In this document: in pieces, positions 46,256 to 55,103 of the stretch | Position numbering within the stretch: position 1 is the stretch's first letter | Layout of the letters: every line of letters starts with the position of its first letter | Source: DASXRA01 sp036558905 | GTDB taxonomy: Bacteria; Actinomycetota; Actinomycetes; Mycobacteriales; Jatrophihabitantaceae | DNA: 64,000 nucleotides | Assembly: GCA_036558905.1 (NCBI GenBank) | Contig: DATBER010000029.1 | Location: forward strand, 1-64,000 | Direction: 5' to 3' | Notes under the pieces: generated by a model | Databases searched by the model: none | Told to the model about the DNA's origin: nothing | Seen by the model: the letters and a program-made list of their open reading frames with translations, nothing else | Translations under genes and position numbers: made by a program

Positions 46256-47041
46256 TCAGCCTGACGAATCGCGCCGGAACGCCCGGCGCACCTGCTCCAC
46301 ACGGTGGCGGGCACCCCATTGGGTGACCCGCCACAGTGCTTCTCGAACGATGGCGTGGCTCATCTTGCTCTCGCCGCGCTCGCGATCGGCGAACGTGATC
46401 GGTACCTCGACGACCCGAAACCCGCCCCGGGAGGCCCGCCAGGCCAGGTCGACCTGAAAGCAGTACCCCTGCGAGGCGACGGCCCGGTAGTCGACCTTCT
46501 CGAGCACCCGCCGCCGGTACGCGCGGTAGCCGCCGGTGGCGTCGCGCAGCTTCATGCCGAGCGCGACGCGGGTGTACAGGTTGCCACCGCGGGAGATCAG
46601 CTCGCGCGACTTCGGCCAGTTGACGACCGTGCCGCCGGGCACCCAGCGTGAGCCGAGCACCAGGTCGGCCGAGCGCAGCGCGTCGAGCAGTACGGGCAGC
46701 TGCTCGGGGGCGTGCGAGCCGTCGGCGTCCATCTCGACCAGGACGTCGTAGTCGTGCTCGAGCCCCCAGCCGAACCCGGCGATGTAGGCCGCGCCCAGGC
46801 CGGCCTTCTCGGTGCGGTGCATGACGTGGACGTGGTCGCCGTTGGCCGCCATCTCGTCGGCGATCTTGCCGGTGCCGTCGGGGCTGCCGTCGTCGACGAT
46901 CAACACGTGCGCGTGGGGCACCGACGCCAGTACTCGCCCGATGATCGACTCGATGTTGTCGCGCTCGTTGTACGTCGGGATGATGACGAGCACCCGGCCG
47001 ATACCGTGCTGGTCACCGTCCGGATCGCGCTGCTCGGTCAA
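46256..47041 (-). CDS. ppm1: Polyprenol monophosphomannose synthase
   Basis: 261 residues. GT-A fold glycosyltransferase 2: VLVIIPTYNERDNIESII near residue 16, VDDGSPDGTG and the metal motif VEMDADGSHAPEQLP near 100. It transfers mannose from GDP-mannose to polyprenyl phosphate, the donor for lipomannan and protein mannosylation. The start codon is most probably TTG at 47041, overlapping the lnt stop (TTGA); GTG further in would cut the motif. In Mycobacterium Ppm1 and Lnt are fused in one protein; here they are separate overlapping genes. Confidence 0.93.
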   Translation of the reverse strand: MTEQRDPDGDQHGIGRVLVIIPTYNERDNIESIIGRVLASVPHAHVLIVDDGSPDGTGKIADEMAANGDHVHVMHRTEKAGLGAAYIAGFGWGLEHDYDVLVEMDADGSHAPEQLPVLLDALRSADLVLGSRWVPGGTVVNWPKSRELISRGGNLYTRVALGMKLRDATGGYRAYRRRVLEKVDYRAVASQGYCFQVDLAWRASRGGFRVVEVPITFADRERGESKMSHAIVREALWRVTQWGARHRVEQVRRAFRRDSSG

Positions 47042-48645
47042 GCCGTCACCATCTCCTCCGTCTCGGGCGTGTCGTTCTCGTGGACCGGGCGCTCGGCGTC
47101 GCGGCGGTTGCTCCGCGCGACCCAGATCGACCAGCCCAGCGCGAGCACCGTGATGCCCGCGAGAACGTATTCGGGAATCGCTCCCAGCCGAGTGGCCAGC
47201 GTAGTGGTCGTGCGCAGCGGCATGCTGACGACCAGGATCCCCGGCGTGTACAACGCGCCGGTGCGTTGCCGGATCTGCCCGTCCGGGCCGATCAGCGCCG
47301 ACACGCCGGTGGTCGACACCTGCGCCACGGCCCGGCCGTGCTCGACCGCGCGCAGCTGGCTCATGGCCAGTTGCTGATAGGTCTCGCCGGTGCGTCCGAA
47401 CGTCGCGTTGTTGGTCTGGATGACCAGGAACTGGGCGCCGGCCTCGACCGACGAGCGGACCAGCTCGTCGTAGGCCACCTCGAAGCAGATCACGTCGCCG
47501 ATCGGGAACGGCCCCCCGGTGAGCAGCCCGTTGCCGTGGCCGGCGACCATGTCCCGCTCGACCAGGTTCGCCTTGGAGCTGATCGCGGTGGCCAGGCTGC
47601 GCAGCGGCATGTACTCGGCGAACGGCACCGGGTGCCGCTTGGTGTACGTGTCGCCCGGGCCGGTGGTGGGCGACCAGAGGATGCCGACGTTGCGGTCGTG
47701 CTTGGGGCCGGGCCCGTCCAGGATCGCGCCGACCAGGATCGGCACGCCGACCGCGCGCACCGCCTTGGTGATCTCGTTGGCGGCGGTCGTGTCGGTGTAC
47801 GGGTCGACGTCGGACGAGTTCTCCGGCCAGACGACCAGGCTCGGTTGCGGCTGCGTGCCGGCCTTGATCTCGGCGGCCAGCTGCAAGGTCTCGCTCACGT
47901 GGTTGTCGAGCACCTGCCGGGCCCGGTCCTCGAAGGCCAGGCCCCGATCCGGGACGCTGCCCTGCACTACGGCGATGGTGGTCGTCTTGCCGTGCCTGTC
48001 GGGCGCCGGCTGCAGCACCGCGCCGAGCACCAGGCCGGCCAGCGGCACCGCGGCGAGCACAGCCGCCCCGAAGGCGATCGGCCGCCAGGCGCGCTCGCGG
48101 GCGTTGAGCAGCAGCATGGCCAGTCCGCCGCCCCCGAGCGCGACGGCGAAGGTGACCAGCGGGGCCCCGCCCACCGCGGCCACCCAGCGCAGCGGCGACT
48201 CGGCCTGGCTGAACGCCAGCCGGCCCCACGGGAAGCCGCCGAAGGGCCAGCGGTCGCGGACGAACTCCTCGAGCACCCACGCGCTGCCGATCCAGAACGG
48301 CGCGAAGGGCAGCCGTTGCAGCATCGAGAGCATGGCGCCCAGTCCGGCGAAGTAGCCGGCCTCGGCCGCGGCCAGGATCAGCCACGGGACGGCGCCGACG
48401 TACACGCCGGTCCAGTGGATCAGCGGAACGAAACAGGCCGCCCCGTAGATCAGCCCGAGCCACGCCGCCTGCCGCGCCCGCCGGCCGTGCACGACCACGC
48501 TGAACGAGGCCACGCTCGCGAACGCCAGCGGCCACACCCCGAACCGCGGGAAGGCGAGCAGCAACAACAGGCCGGCGCCGACCGCGATGAGCGCCGCCCA
48601 GCGCGTGCCGACCGGCGGCGCGGCAGGACGCAGGCGGGGCAGCAT
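47038..48645 (-). CDS. lnt: Apolipoprotein N-acyltransferase
   Basis: 535 residues. Six to eight transmembrane segments (residues 15-200 and about 500-520) surround the CN-hydrolase domain: catalytic Glu in the loop FAEYMPLR region, Lys in the TYTKRHPVPF segment and Cys in GDVICFEVAYDELVR near residue 390, with VVWPENSSDVDPYTDT before them. Lnt adds the third acyl chain to lipoproteins in the membrane. ATG 48645. It overlaps ppm1 by 4 nt. Confidence 0.92.
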   Translation of the reverse strand: MLPRLRPAAPPVGTRWAALIAVGAGLLLLLAFPRFGVWPLAFASVASFSVVVHGRRARQAAWLGLIYGAACFVPLIHWTGVYVGAVPWLILAAAEAGYFAGLGAMLSMLQRLPFAPFWIGSAWVLEEFVRDRWPFGGFPWGRLAFSQAESPLRWVAAVGGAPLVTFAVALGGGGLAMLLLNARERAWRPIAFGAAVLAAVPLAGLVLGAVLQPAPDRHGKTTTIAVVQGSVPDRGLAFEDRARQVLDNHVSETLQLAAEIKAGTQPQPSLVVWPENSSDVDPYTDTTAANEITKAVRAVGVPILVGAILDGPGPKHDRNVGILWSPTTGPGDTYTKRHPVPFAEYMPLRSLATAISSKANLVERDMVAGHGNGLLTGGPFPIGDVICFEVAYDELVRSSVEAGAQFLVIQTNNATFGRTGETYQQLAMSQLRAVEHGRAVAQVSTTGVSALIGPDGQIRQRTGALYTPGILVVSMPLRTTTTLATRLGAIPEYVLAGITVLALGWSIWVARSNRRDAERPVHENDTPETEEMVTA

Positions 48646-48718
48646 CCGTCAAGTATCCCTGGTTCGGCGGATCTGCGGGGTCTCAACCAGCCCACGATCC
48701 GGCGGTGACTGCCGGTAC

Positions 48719-48739
48719 ATTCCCGGCGCGGGACACTAG
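48719..48739. repeat. Half copy of the CTAGTGyCCCGCGCCGGGAATT palindromic repeat
   Basis: ATTCCCGGCGCGGGACACTA plus G at 48719-48739. Its terminal CTA is the TAG stop codon of the minus-strand amidohydrolase gene. Same family as 16271-16434 and 41794-41849. Confidence 0.75.
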
Positions 48740-50229
48740 CGTTCGAAGACGGTCTCGCCCCGGACGACGGTGCGCGTGCAGGTGGGCCGGTCGGCGTCCG
48801 GCGACAGATCGGGCAATCCGTCCGGGCCCGGCTGGGCGTCCCAGACCGCGAACGTGGCCGCCGCCCCGGGCTCAAGCATCCCTTCGCCGTCGCGGCGGGC
48901 GGCCCGCCAGCCCCCGGCGGTGTGCGCGGCGAACGCCGCCGCGACGCTGAGCGACGCCCCGGGCGCGTGGTGGTCGGCCGCCGCGCGGACGGCGCCCCAC
49001 GGGTCGAGCGGGGTCACCGGCACGTCCGAGCCGAACGCGAGCGGCACCCCGGCGTCGGCCAGCGGGGCGAACACGTTCAGGCCCAGCGCCCGCTCGACGC
49101 CCAGCCGCTCGGCGTACAGGCCGTGCTCGCCGCCCCAGAGCGAGTCGAACGCCGGCTGCATCGACACGGTCAGCCCGGTGGCGGCCAGCCGCTCGGGCGA
49201 GTTGACCATCTCGGCGTGCTCGAGCCGGTGCCCGGTGCCGGCGCCGCGGCCCAGCCGTTCCAGTCCGTCGACGACGGCGTCGACCGCGGCGTCGCCGATC
49301 GCGTGGAACCCGCCCTGCAGTCCGGCCTCGGTGCAGCGGCGGATGTGCTCGGCGATCTGGTCGGCCCCCAGGATCATCTCGCCGGTCGTATCGGGCGCGT
49401 CGGCGTAGGGCGCGGTGAACCCGGCGGTGTGCGAGCCGATCGAGCCGTCGCAGTACAGGTCGCCGGCTGCCCCGACGGCGCCCAGCTCGCGGGCGGTGTC
49501 GATGCCGAACAACTCGGCCCAGTACGGGATGACCTCCGGGCCCGCTTCGCTGGCCGCCAGCGCGATCAGGCCGGCCAGGTCGTCGGCGCTGGACGTCTCG
49601 GGCCCGCCCATCTCGTGCAGGCAGCCGATGCCGAGCGACGCGGCGTGCCGCCGGGTGGCGCGCTGGGCGTCGCGGATCTGGCCGGCGCCCAGGCTGGCGA
49701 ACGCGACCTGCCGGGCGGCGTTCTGGGCCTCGCCGGCCAGCCAGCCGTCCGGGCGGTACCCGGCCAGGCCCGTGATGCCGGGCGTCGTGGCGAGCAGCGC
49801 CGACGACACGAGCGCCGAGTGGACGTCGATCCGGGACAGGTACACCGCTCCCCCGTACGCGGCCCGGTCCAGCTCGGCGAGGGTCGGCCGGCGATGCTCG
49901 GGCCAGTTCGTGTCGTCCCAGCCGTGGCCGAGCACCGGGCGGCCCCGGTTGGCCCGGCAGTACCGCTCGATGCGGTCGAGGGCCTCGACCAAGGTGGCCG
50001 TACCGGACAAATCCAGCCCGGACAGGGCCAGCCCGGCGCCGGTGGCGTGCACGTGGGCGTCGACGAACGCCGGCGTGACCAGGGCGCCGCCGAGGTCGAC
50101 GGTGCGGTCGGCCGAGGTGGCCGGCTCGTCGCCGACCCAGGCGATGCGGCCGTCGTCGACGACCAGCGTCGTGGCGCCGGAGGGGTAGATCCGGGCGTTG
50201 CGGAAGAGGATGCGCACGAACCCGAGCAT
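48736..50229 (-). CDS. Amidohydrolase, YtcJ-like
   Basis: 497 residues. The metal-dependent amidohydrolase barrel is marked by VDAHVHATG (HxH) near residue 59, carbamylated-Lys or Glu region DLYCDGSIGSHTAG, GGFHAIGDAAVDAV near 293 and the Asp of FGSDVPVTPLDPW near 410. The N- and C-terminal beta-sandwich halves flank it. YtcJ-like enzymes hydrolyse amide or ester bonds of unknown substrates. ATG 50229 is chosen; GTG 50217 is also possible. The stop codon lies in a palindromic repeat. Divergent from a LacI regulator, 72 bp between start codons. Confidence 0.9.
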   Translation of the reverse strand: MLGFVRILFRNARIYPSGATTLVVDDGRIAWVGDEPATSADRTVDLGGALVTPAFVDAHVHATGAGLALSGLDLSGTATLVEALDRIERYCRANRGRPVLGHGWDDTNWPEHRRPTLAELDRAAYGGAVYLSRIDVHSALVSSALLATTPGITGLAGYRPDGWLAGEAQNAARQVAFASLGAGQIRDAQRATRRHAASLGIGCLHEMGGPETSSADDLAGLIALAASEAGPEVIPYWAELFGIDTARELGAVGAAGDLYCDGSIGSHTAGFTAPYADAPDTTGEMILGADQIAEHIRRCTEAGLQGGFHAIGDAAVDAVVDGLERLGRGAGTGHRLEHAEMVNSPERLAATGLTVSMQPAFDSLWGGEHGLYAERLGVERALGLNVFAPLADAGVPLAFGSDVPVTPLDPWGAVRAAADHHAPGASLSVAAAFAAHTAGGWRAARRDGEGMLEPGAAATFAVWDAQPGPDGLPDLSPDADRPTCTRTVVRGETVFER

Positions 50230-50301
50230 GCCGTGCGGTTTGCCTGGGGGCCACAATGGGTTACCGTTCGCGGCATTTCCAACCGGGGGCGGCGGGGGGT
50301 C

Positions 50302-51315
50302 ATGACTTCGAGCATCGAGGACGTCGCCAAGCTCGCGGGCGTGTCGATCGCGACCGTCTCGCGTTCGCTGCGCGGCCTGCCCGATGTCGCCGCGGCCACC
50401 CGTGACCGGGTGCTGGCCGCGGCCCGCGAGCTGAACTACGTCGCGTCGCCGTTCGCCGCCCGGCTCGCCAGTGGCCGGGCCGCCACGGTCGGGGTGGTCG
50501 TCCCGTTCGTGCACCGGTGGTACTTCGCCGAAGTGCTGAGCGCCGTCGAGGGCGTGCTGCACCGGGCCGGGTTCGACCTGCTGCTGTACAACCTGGGCGA
50601 CGAGGAGGGCCGGCTGCGATTCTTCGACGAGCTGCCGGTGCGCAAACGGGTGGACGCGATCGTGTTCGCCAGTCTGGTACTGACCGACGACGAGGCCGAC
50701 GCGCTGAACAGCCTCGAGGTCCCGGTGGGCATGGTCGGAGTCGACCGGCAGGGCTGGCACTCGACCCGGATCGACGACGAGGAGGCCGCGCGTTCGGCGG
50801 TGCGCCACCTGGTCGATCTCGGGCATCGGCGCATCGCCCTCATCGGCGGCGACACCGACGACCCGATGCGGTTCACGCCGCCGCACCACCGCCGGGTCGG
50901 CTATCTGGACGCGCTGCGCGAGGCCGGCATCGAGTACGACCCCGGGCTGGAGATCCTCGGCTACTTCACGGTCGACGGCGGCGAGCTGGCCACCCGGATC
51001 CTGCTGGACCGCCCGGACCGTCCCACCGCGCTGTTCGCCGAGTCCGACGAGATGGCCTTCGGCGCGATCCGGGCCATCCGCCGGGCCGGGCTGCGCGTGC
51101 CGCAGGACGTGGCCGTGGTCGGCTTCGACGACAACGCCAGCGCGTCGCTGCTGGACCTGTCGACGGTGCGCCAGCCGGTGATCGAGCAGGCCGAGGACCT
51201 GACCTCGCGGCTGCTCGACACGCTGACCGACTCCGACACCGGGGCGTGCGTGCGCGTGCTGCCGACCGAGCTCGTCGTGCGCGGGTCGACCGACCCGAGC
51301 CACAGCGTCTACTGA
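50302..51315 (+). CDS. LacI-family transcriptional regulator
   Basis: 337 residues. Helix-turn-helix SIEDVAKLAGVSIATVSRSL followed by the hinge helix PFAARLASGR; periplasmic-binding-like domain with GVVVPFVHRWYFAEVLSAVE, VGMVGVDRQGW, GHRRIALIGG and DVAVVGFDDNASASLL. The effector is unknown. ATG 50302 follows a G-rich ribosome binding site. Divergent from the amidohydrolase, its most likely target. The 3' end overlaps the convergent histidine kinase gene by 7 bp. Confidence 0.93.
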   Translation: MTSSIEDVAKLAGVSIATVSRSLRGLPDVAAATRDRVLAAARELNYVASPFAARLASGRAATVGVVVPFVHRWYFAEVLSAVEGVLHRAGFDLLLYNLGDEEGRLRFFDELPVRKRVDAIVFASLVLTDDEADALNSLEVPVGMVGVDRQGWHSTRIDDEEAARSAVRHLVDLGHRRIALIGGDTDDPMRFTPPHHRRVGYLDALREAGIEYDPGLEILGYFTVDGGELATRILLDRPDRPTALFAESDEMAFGAIRAIRRAGLRVPQDVAVVGFDDNASASLLDLSTVRQPVIEQAEDLTSRLLDTLTDSDTGACVRVLPTELVVRGSTDPSHSVY

Positions 51316-52382
51316 ACCACCGGCAGCGCGACGTCGACGGACAGCCCGCCGGCGGGGTTGGCGACGGCCTGGATGTGCCCGTGGTGGGCGGCCACGATCG
51401 AGCGGGCGATGGTCAGGCCGAGGCCGACTCCCCCGCCGTGGTCGAGCCGGTCACCGGTCTGGCGGCGGAAGGGCTCGAACAGCGCCCCGACCTGGTCCGG
51501 GGCGACGACCGGGCCGGTGTTGCTGACGACGAGCCGGCCCGGTTCGGCGACGGCGACGTGCACCTGCCCGCCGTCCACGTTGTACTTGATGGCGTTCTGC
51601 ACGAGGTTGCCGACCAGCCGCTCGATCAGCGGGCGCTCGCCGACGACCCAGGCCGGCGCCAGCTCGGCGGCGACGCGCACCCCGTGTTCCTCGGCGGCCC
51701 GGGCCAGCGTGGTCAGCGTGTCGTCGGTGATCTCGTCCAGCCGCAACGGCGCCGACGACACCAGCCCGCGTTCGGTCTCGGCCAGCACCAGCAGGCCCTC
51801 GATCAGCTTCTCGTTGCGCTCGTTGGTGGCCAGCAACTGCCGGGACAGCAGCTGCAGCTGCTCCGGGGTGAGGGCGTCGGCCAGGCTGACCTCGATCAGC
51901 GTGCGCTGGGTGGCCAGCGGGGTGCGCAGCTCGTGCGAGGCGTTCGCGGCGAACCGGCGCTGGGACTCATAACCGAGCGCGACGCGGTCCAGCAGCTGGT
52001 CGATCGCGTCCGACAGCTGTCGCGTCTCGTCGCGTGGCCCGGTGGCCTGCAGCCGCACGTCCAGGCTGGTCGGCCCGAGCTTGGCGACCGTGCCGGCCAT
52101 CGCCCGTACCGGGAAGAGCGCCCAGCGGGACAGCAGCCAGCCGATGCCGAGCACGATCAGGCCGCCCAGGACGAGCTCGAACCAGGCCAGCCCGACGCTG
52201 AACGACCGGCCGCAGTTGTTGCCCAAGTCGTGCCAGTAGCTGTCGCTGCACAAGCTGTACCCGCCGCGGTACTCGCGGAAGATGTTCAGGCCGGTCTGCA
52301 GCGCCCAGACCATGTAGATCCACCCCACCGGTATCGCCACCACGAACGCGACCAGGATGCGCAGGCGGGCGCTCTGCCACAC
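51309..52382 (-). CDS. Sensor histidine kinase, EnvZ/OmpR-system type
   Basis: 357 residues. Two transmembrane helices (about 8-28 and 62-88) enclose a short outer loop with two Cys (YSLCSDSYWHDLGNNCGRSF) that may form a disulfide. HAMP region about 88-140, HisKA RRFAANASHELRTPLATQRT with phospho-His near 149, then N box NLVQNAIKYNVDGGQV and G boxes GGVGLGLTIARSI. GTG 52382 starts 5 bp before the regulator's end; operon order is regulator-kinase. The stop region overlaps lacI by 7 bp, tail to tail. Confidence 0.93.
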   Translation of the reverse strand: MWQSARLRILVAFVVAIPVGWIYMVWALQTGLNIFREYRGGYSLCSDSYWHDLGNNCGRSFSVGLAWFELVLGGLIVLGIGWLLSRWALFPVRAMAGTVAKLGPTSLDVRLQATGPRDETRQLSDAIDQLLDRVALGYESQRRFAANASHELRTPLATQRTLIEVSLADALTPEQLQLLSRQLLATNERNEKLIEGLLVLAETERGLVSSAPLRLDEITDDTLTTLARAAEEHGVRVAAELAPAWVVGERPLIERLVGNLVQNAIKYNVDGGQVHVAVAEPGRLVVSNTGPVVAPDQVGALFEPFRRQTGDRLDHGGGVGLGLTIARSIVAAHHGHIQAVANPAGGLSVDVALPVVQ

Positions 52383-52386
52383 GGCG

Positions 52387-53046
52387 CTACCCGCCGAACC
52401 GGTAGCCGACCCGGGGCACGGTGTGGATCACCGGCGGGTCACCGAGCTTGCGGCGCAGCGTCATGACGGCCACCCGCACCGCATTGGTGAACGGGTCGGC
52501 GTGCTCGTCCCAGGCCTGCTCGAGCAGGGTCTCGGCGCTGACCACCTGACCGCTGGAGCGCATCAGCACCGACAGAACGGCGAACTCCTTGGGAGTCAGG
52601 TCGAGCAAATGGCCGTCACGGAAGGCCTGGTGCCGCGGCACGTCGAGCACCACGCCGTGCTCATCCAGCACCGGGGCGAAGCCCGCGGGTGGACGCCGGC
52701 CCAGCGCCTGCACGCGGGCGGCCAGCTCGGCGAACGCGAACGGCTTGGTCAGATAGTCGTCAGCGCCCAGCCCCAACCCGTCGACCCGGTCGCGGATACC
52801 GCCGGCCGCGGTCAGGATCAGGATCCGGGTGCCCAGCTCGGAGCGCACGATCCACTGGCAGACCTCGTCGCCGGTGCGGCCCGGCATGTCGCGGTCCAGG
52901 ACGGCCACCGCGTACTCGTTGACGCTGAGCCGCTCCAGCGCCGCATTGCCGTCGTAGCAGACGTCGACAGCCATTGACAGCTTGCGCAGCCCCTCGGCGA
53001 CCGTGTCGGCGAGCAGCTGCTCGTCGTCGGCGAGAAGCACACGCAC
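52387..53046 (-). CDS. OmpR/PhoB-type response regulator
   Basis: 219 residues. Receiver: DDE at 7-9, phospho-Asp in AVAVLDRDMPG near 51, Thr of ILTAAGG and Lys in DDYLTKPFAF. Winged helix: HLLDLTPKEFAVLSVLMRSSGQVVSAETLLEQAW and VMTLRRKLGDPPVIHTVPRVGYRF. GTG 53046 is preferred over an upstream start because AGGAG lies 6 nt before it and the family begins VRVLLADD. Divergent, across 110 bp, from a D,D-carboxypeptidase gene that it may control. Confidence 0.94.
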   Translation of the reverse strand: MRVLLADDEQLLADTVAEGLRKLSMAVDVCYDGNAALERLSVNEYAVAVLDRDMPGRTGDEVCQWIVRSELGTRILILTAAGGIRDRVDGLGLGADDYLTKPFAFAELAARVQALGRRPPAGFAPVLDEHGVVLDVPRHQAFRDGHLLDLTPKEFAVLSVLMRSSGQVVSAETLLEQAWDEHADPFTNAVRVAVMTLRRKLGDPPVIHTVPRVGYRFGG

Positions 53047-53159
53047 ATCCAGCTCCTGTCTCCTGACCCGGGCCGCACAAGCATCGCGGCCAGTGCATAA
53101 GGGCGCCATAAGGGCAACTCGAACGTCGACGATAGCGACCTTTTGCGAGCGTCCGAATC

Positions 53160-54059
53160 ATGAACAACGCAGGATTCGGGACGACGACCTACTACCGGCA
53201 CCGACGACCCGCGGCCCGGCGGTGGCGGCCGGTGCTGGTGGTGCTGGCCCTGCTCGCCGCCGGTGGGGTGACCGCCGGGTTCGCGATGCACAACCGCCTC
53301 GAGCACCGGGTGTACGGACCGCCCGGGCCGGGCCAGACGTCGTACCGGATCGCCGGGCAGGACGTCGTGTCGAGCAGCGGCCAGCAGCCGGTGCCCATCG
53401 CCAGCCTGGCCAAGGTCATGACCGCCTACCTGGTGCTGCGCGATCACCCGCTGGACGGCGGCGACGGGTCGCTCGGCCTGACCGTGACCGACGACGACGT
53501 GGCCGACACCGAGCGCCGGGCCGGGCGGGACGAGTCGATCGTGCGGGTGGCCGCCGGAGAGACGCTGACCGAGCGGCAGGCGCTGGCCGCCCTGCTGCTG
53601 CCGTCGGCCAACAACGTCGCGGCCATGCTGGCCCGGGCCGCCGACGGCTCGCCGGCAGCGTTCGTCGCCCGCATGAACCACATGGCCCACGCCCTGGGGA
53701 TGCGGCACACGATCTACACCGACCCGAGCGGCTTCGACGAGGGCACCCGTTCGACGGCGGCTGACCAGCTCGTGCTGGCCCAGCAGGCGATGCGGCTGCC
53801 CGAGTTCGCTGCCCTGGTCGCGCTGCCCAGATACGAGCTGCCCGTGGCCGGCACCATCCACAACACCGACACCCTGCTCGGCCAGGACGGCTTCGTCGGC
53901 ATCAAGACGGGCTCGGACGACGCGGCCGGCGGGTGCTTCATGTTCCGGGCCCACCGCAGCGGCGGCGACATCACCGGCGTGGTCCTGGGCCGGCCGGGCC
54001 ACGACCTGGTGGCTGCCGGGCTGGACGCCGCCCGCCAGCTCGTCGAAGCGGTCGCCTGA
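53160..54059 (+). CDS. D-alanyl-D-alanine carboxypeptidase (PBP5/S11 family)
   Basis: 299 residues. A single N-terminal transmembrane helix (about 24-43) acts as anchor or uncleaved signal. Catalytic SxxK is IASLAKVMTAY near residue 82, SxN is PSANNVAA near 145 and KTG is GIKTGSDDAA near 243. It trims the terminal D-Ala of peptidoglycan stem peptides outside the cytoplasmic membrane. The C-terminal anchor of PBP5 is absent. ATG 53160. It lies divergent to a two-component system. Confidence 0.93.
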   Translation: MNNAGFGTTTYYRHRRPAARRWRPVLVVLALLAAGGVTAGFAMHNRLEHRVYGPPGPGQTSYRIAGQDVVSSSGQQPVPIASLAKVMTAYLVLRDHPLDGGDGSLGLTVTDDDVADTERRAGRDESIVRVAAGETLTERQALAALLLPSANNVAAMLARAADGSPAAFVARMNHMAHALGMRHTIYTDPSGFDEGTRSTAADQLVLAQQAMRLPEFAALVALPRYELPVAGTIHNTDTLLGQDGFVGIKTGSDDAAGGCFMFRAHRSGGDITGVVLGRPGHDLVAAGLDAARQLVEAVA

Positions 54060-54167
54060 ACCGGCCGGGTTCCTCCGCTTCCCCTCCACTCCGACCAGAT
54101 TCGACGCCGCGATTTGGTTGGACGGGAGGGGAAGCGGGCCTTCCCCCGGACGAGCGGTCCGGCCGGG

Positions 54168-55079
54168 CTAGCGCGCTGCCTCGACTTCAGCGGCGGTGGG
54201 CGGGTCGGCCCCGGCCCGCTCGCAGGTGAGCGCCGCGACCAGGATCGCCTCGTCGAGGGCCGGGCCGAGGTCGGTGACAGCCAGCGTCGCGGCGTCGTGC
54301 ACGCCGGCGGTGGCCAGCGCGGTGAGCAGCCCGGACGTGAACGCGTCGCCGGCCCCGATGGTGTCGACCAGCCGGATCGGCCGGCCGGCCCGCGCTATCG
54401 GGTCGGCGCCCGCCCGATAGCCGACGGCGCCGTGCTCGCCCCGGGTGATCACCACCGCTTCCGGGCCGAGCGCCAGCCACCGGGTCGCCACGGCCGCGGC
54501 CGCGTCGCCCGGGTACAGCCAGGCGATGTCGTCCTCGCTGGCCTTGACGAGCTGGGCCACGGCCGCCGTCTGCTCCACGATCGGCCGGGCCCGTTCTGGG
54601 CTGGCGAGCAGGGTCGGGCGCACGTTCGGGTCGTAGCTCACCAGGGCCGAGCTGGCGCCCAGCGCCTCTATGACGCGCGCGTCGCCCGGCGGTGTCCACG
54701 ACGCCAGCGAGCCGCTGTGCACGATCCGGGTGGCCGCCGGGATCGCCAGCTCGGCAGCGGTCCACTGGAAGTTGGCGGTGCCCTCGAGGTAGAAGTCGTA
54801 GCTCGCCTTGCGTTGCTCGTCGAGGTTGATCAACGCCAGCGTCGTCGGCTGCGGCGCGTCCACTGCGGCGGACAGGCCCACCCCGTTGCGCTCGGCGAAA
54901 TCGCGCAGCCGCCGGCCGAACGTATCGGTGGAGAACCGGGCCATCAGCTCGGTCGGCTGCCCCAGCCGGGCCAGCCCGACCGCGACGTTCAGCGGGCTGC
55001 CGGACAAGTGAGCGGTGAACGTGTGCTGGTCGCCGGAATCGACCAGATCGATAAGGGCCTCGCCGATGACCGTCAACAC
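54168..55079 (-). CDS. PfkB-family carbohydrate kinase (fructokinase-like)
   Basis: 303 residues. PfkB motif 1 is in GSPLNVAVGLARLGQPTELMARFSTDTFGRRL near residue 25 (sugar binding), motif 2 is DTIGAGDAFTSGLLTAL near 240 with the catalytic Asp, and VVITRGEHGAVGY binds ATP. The overall pattern is closest to bacterial fructokinases, but ribokinase-type specificity cannot be excluded. GTG 55079 (VLTVIGEALIDLV). Divergent from the exonuclease gene, 24 bp between start codons. Confidence 0.88.
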   Translation of the reverse strand: MLTVIGEALIDLVDSGDQHTFTAHLSGSPLNVAVGLARLGQPTELMARFSTDTFGRRLRDFAERNGVGLSAAVDAPQPTTLALINLDEQRKASYDFYLEGTANFQWTAAELAIPAATRIVHSGSLASWTPPGDARVIEALGASSALVSYDPNVRPTLLASPERARPIVEQTAAVAQLVKASEDDIAWLYPGDAAAAVATRWLALGPEAVVITRGEHGAVGYRAGADPIARAGRPIRLVDTIGAGDAFTSGLLTALATAGVHDAATLAVTDLGPALDEAILVAALTCERAGADPPTAAEVEAAR

Positions 55080-55103
55080 GGCCCGCAGGTTACCGTCCAC
55101 GGC

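Noticed and set aside
46256..48652. One 798-codon frame that could be a Lnt-Ppm1 fusion
   Set aside because: Only its last third is Ppm1-like. The first two-thirds are a shadow of lnt, which lies in another frame; the two proteins are separate.
48922..51315. 797-codon plus-strand frame covering the amidohydrolase
   Set aside because: The first 460 codons are antisense to the amidohydrolase; only the part from ATG 50302 is the LacI protein.
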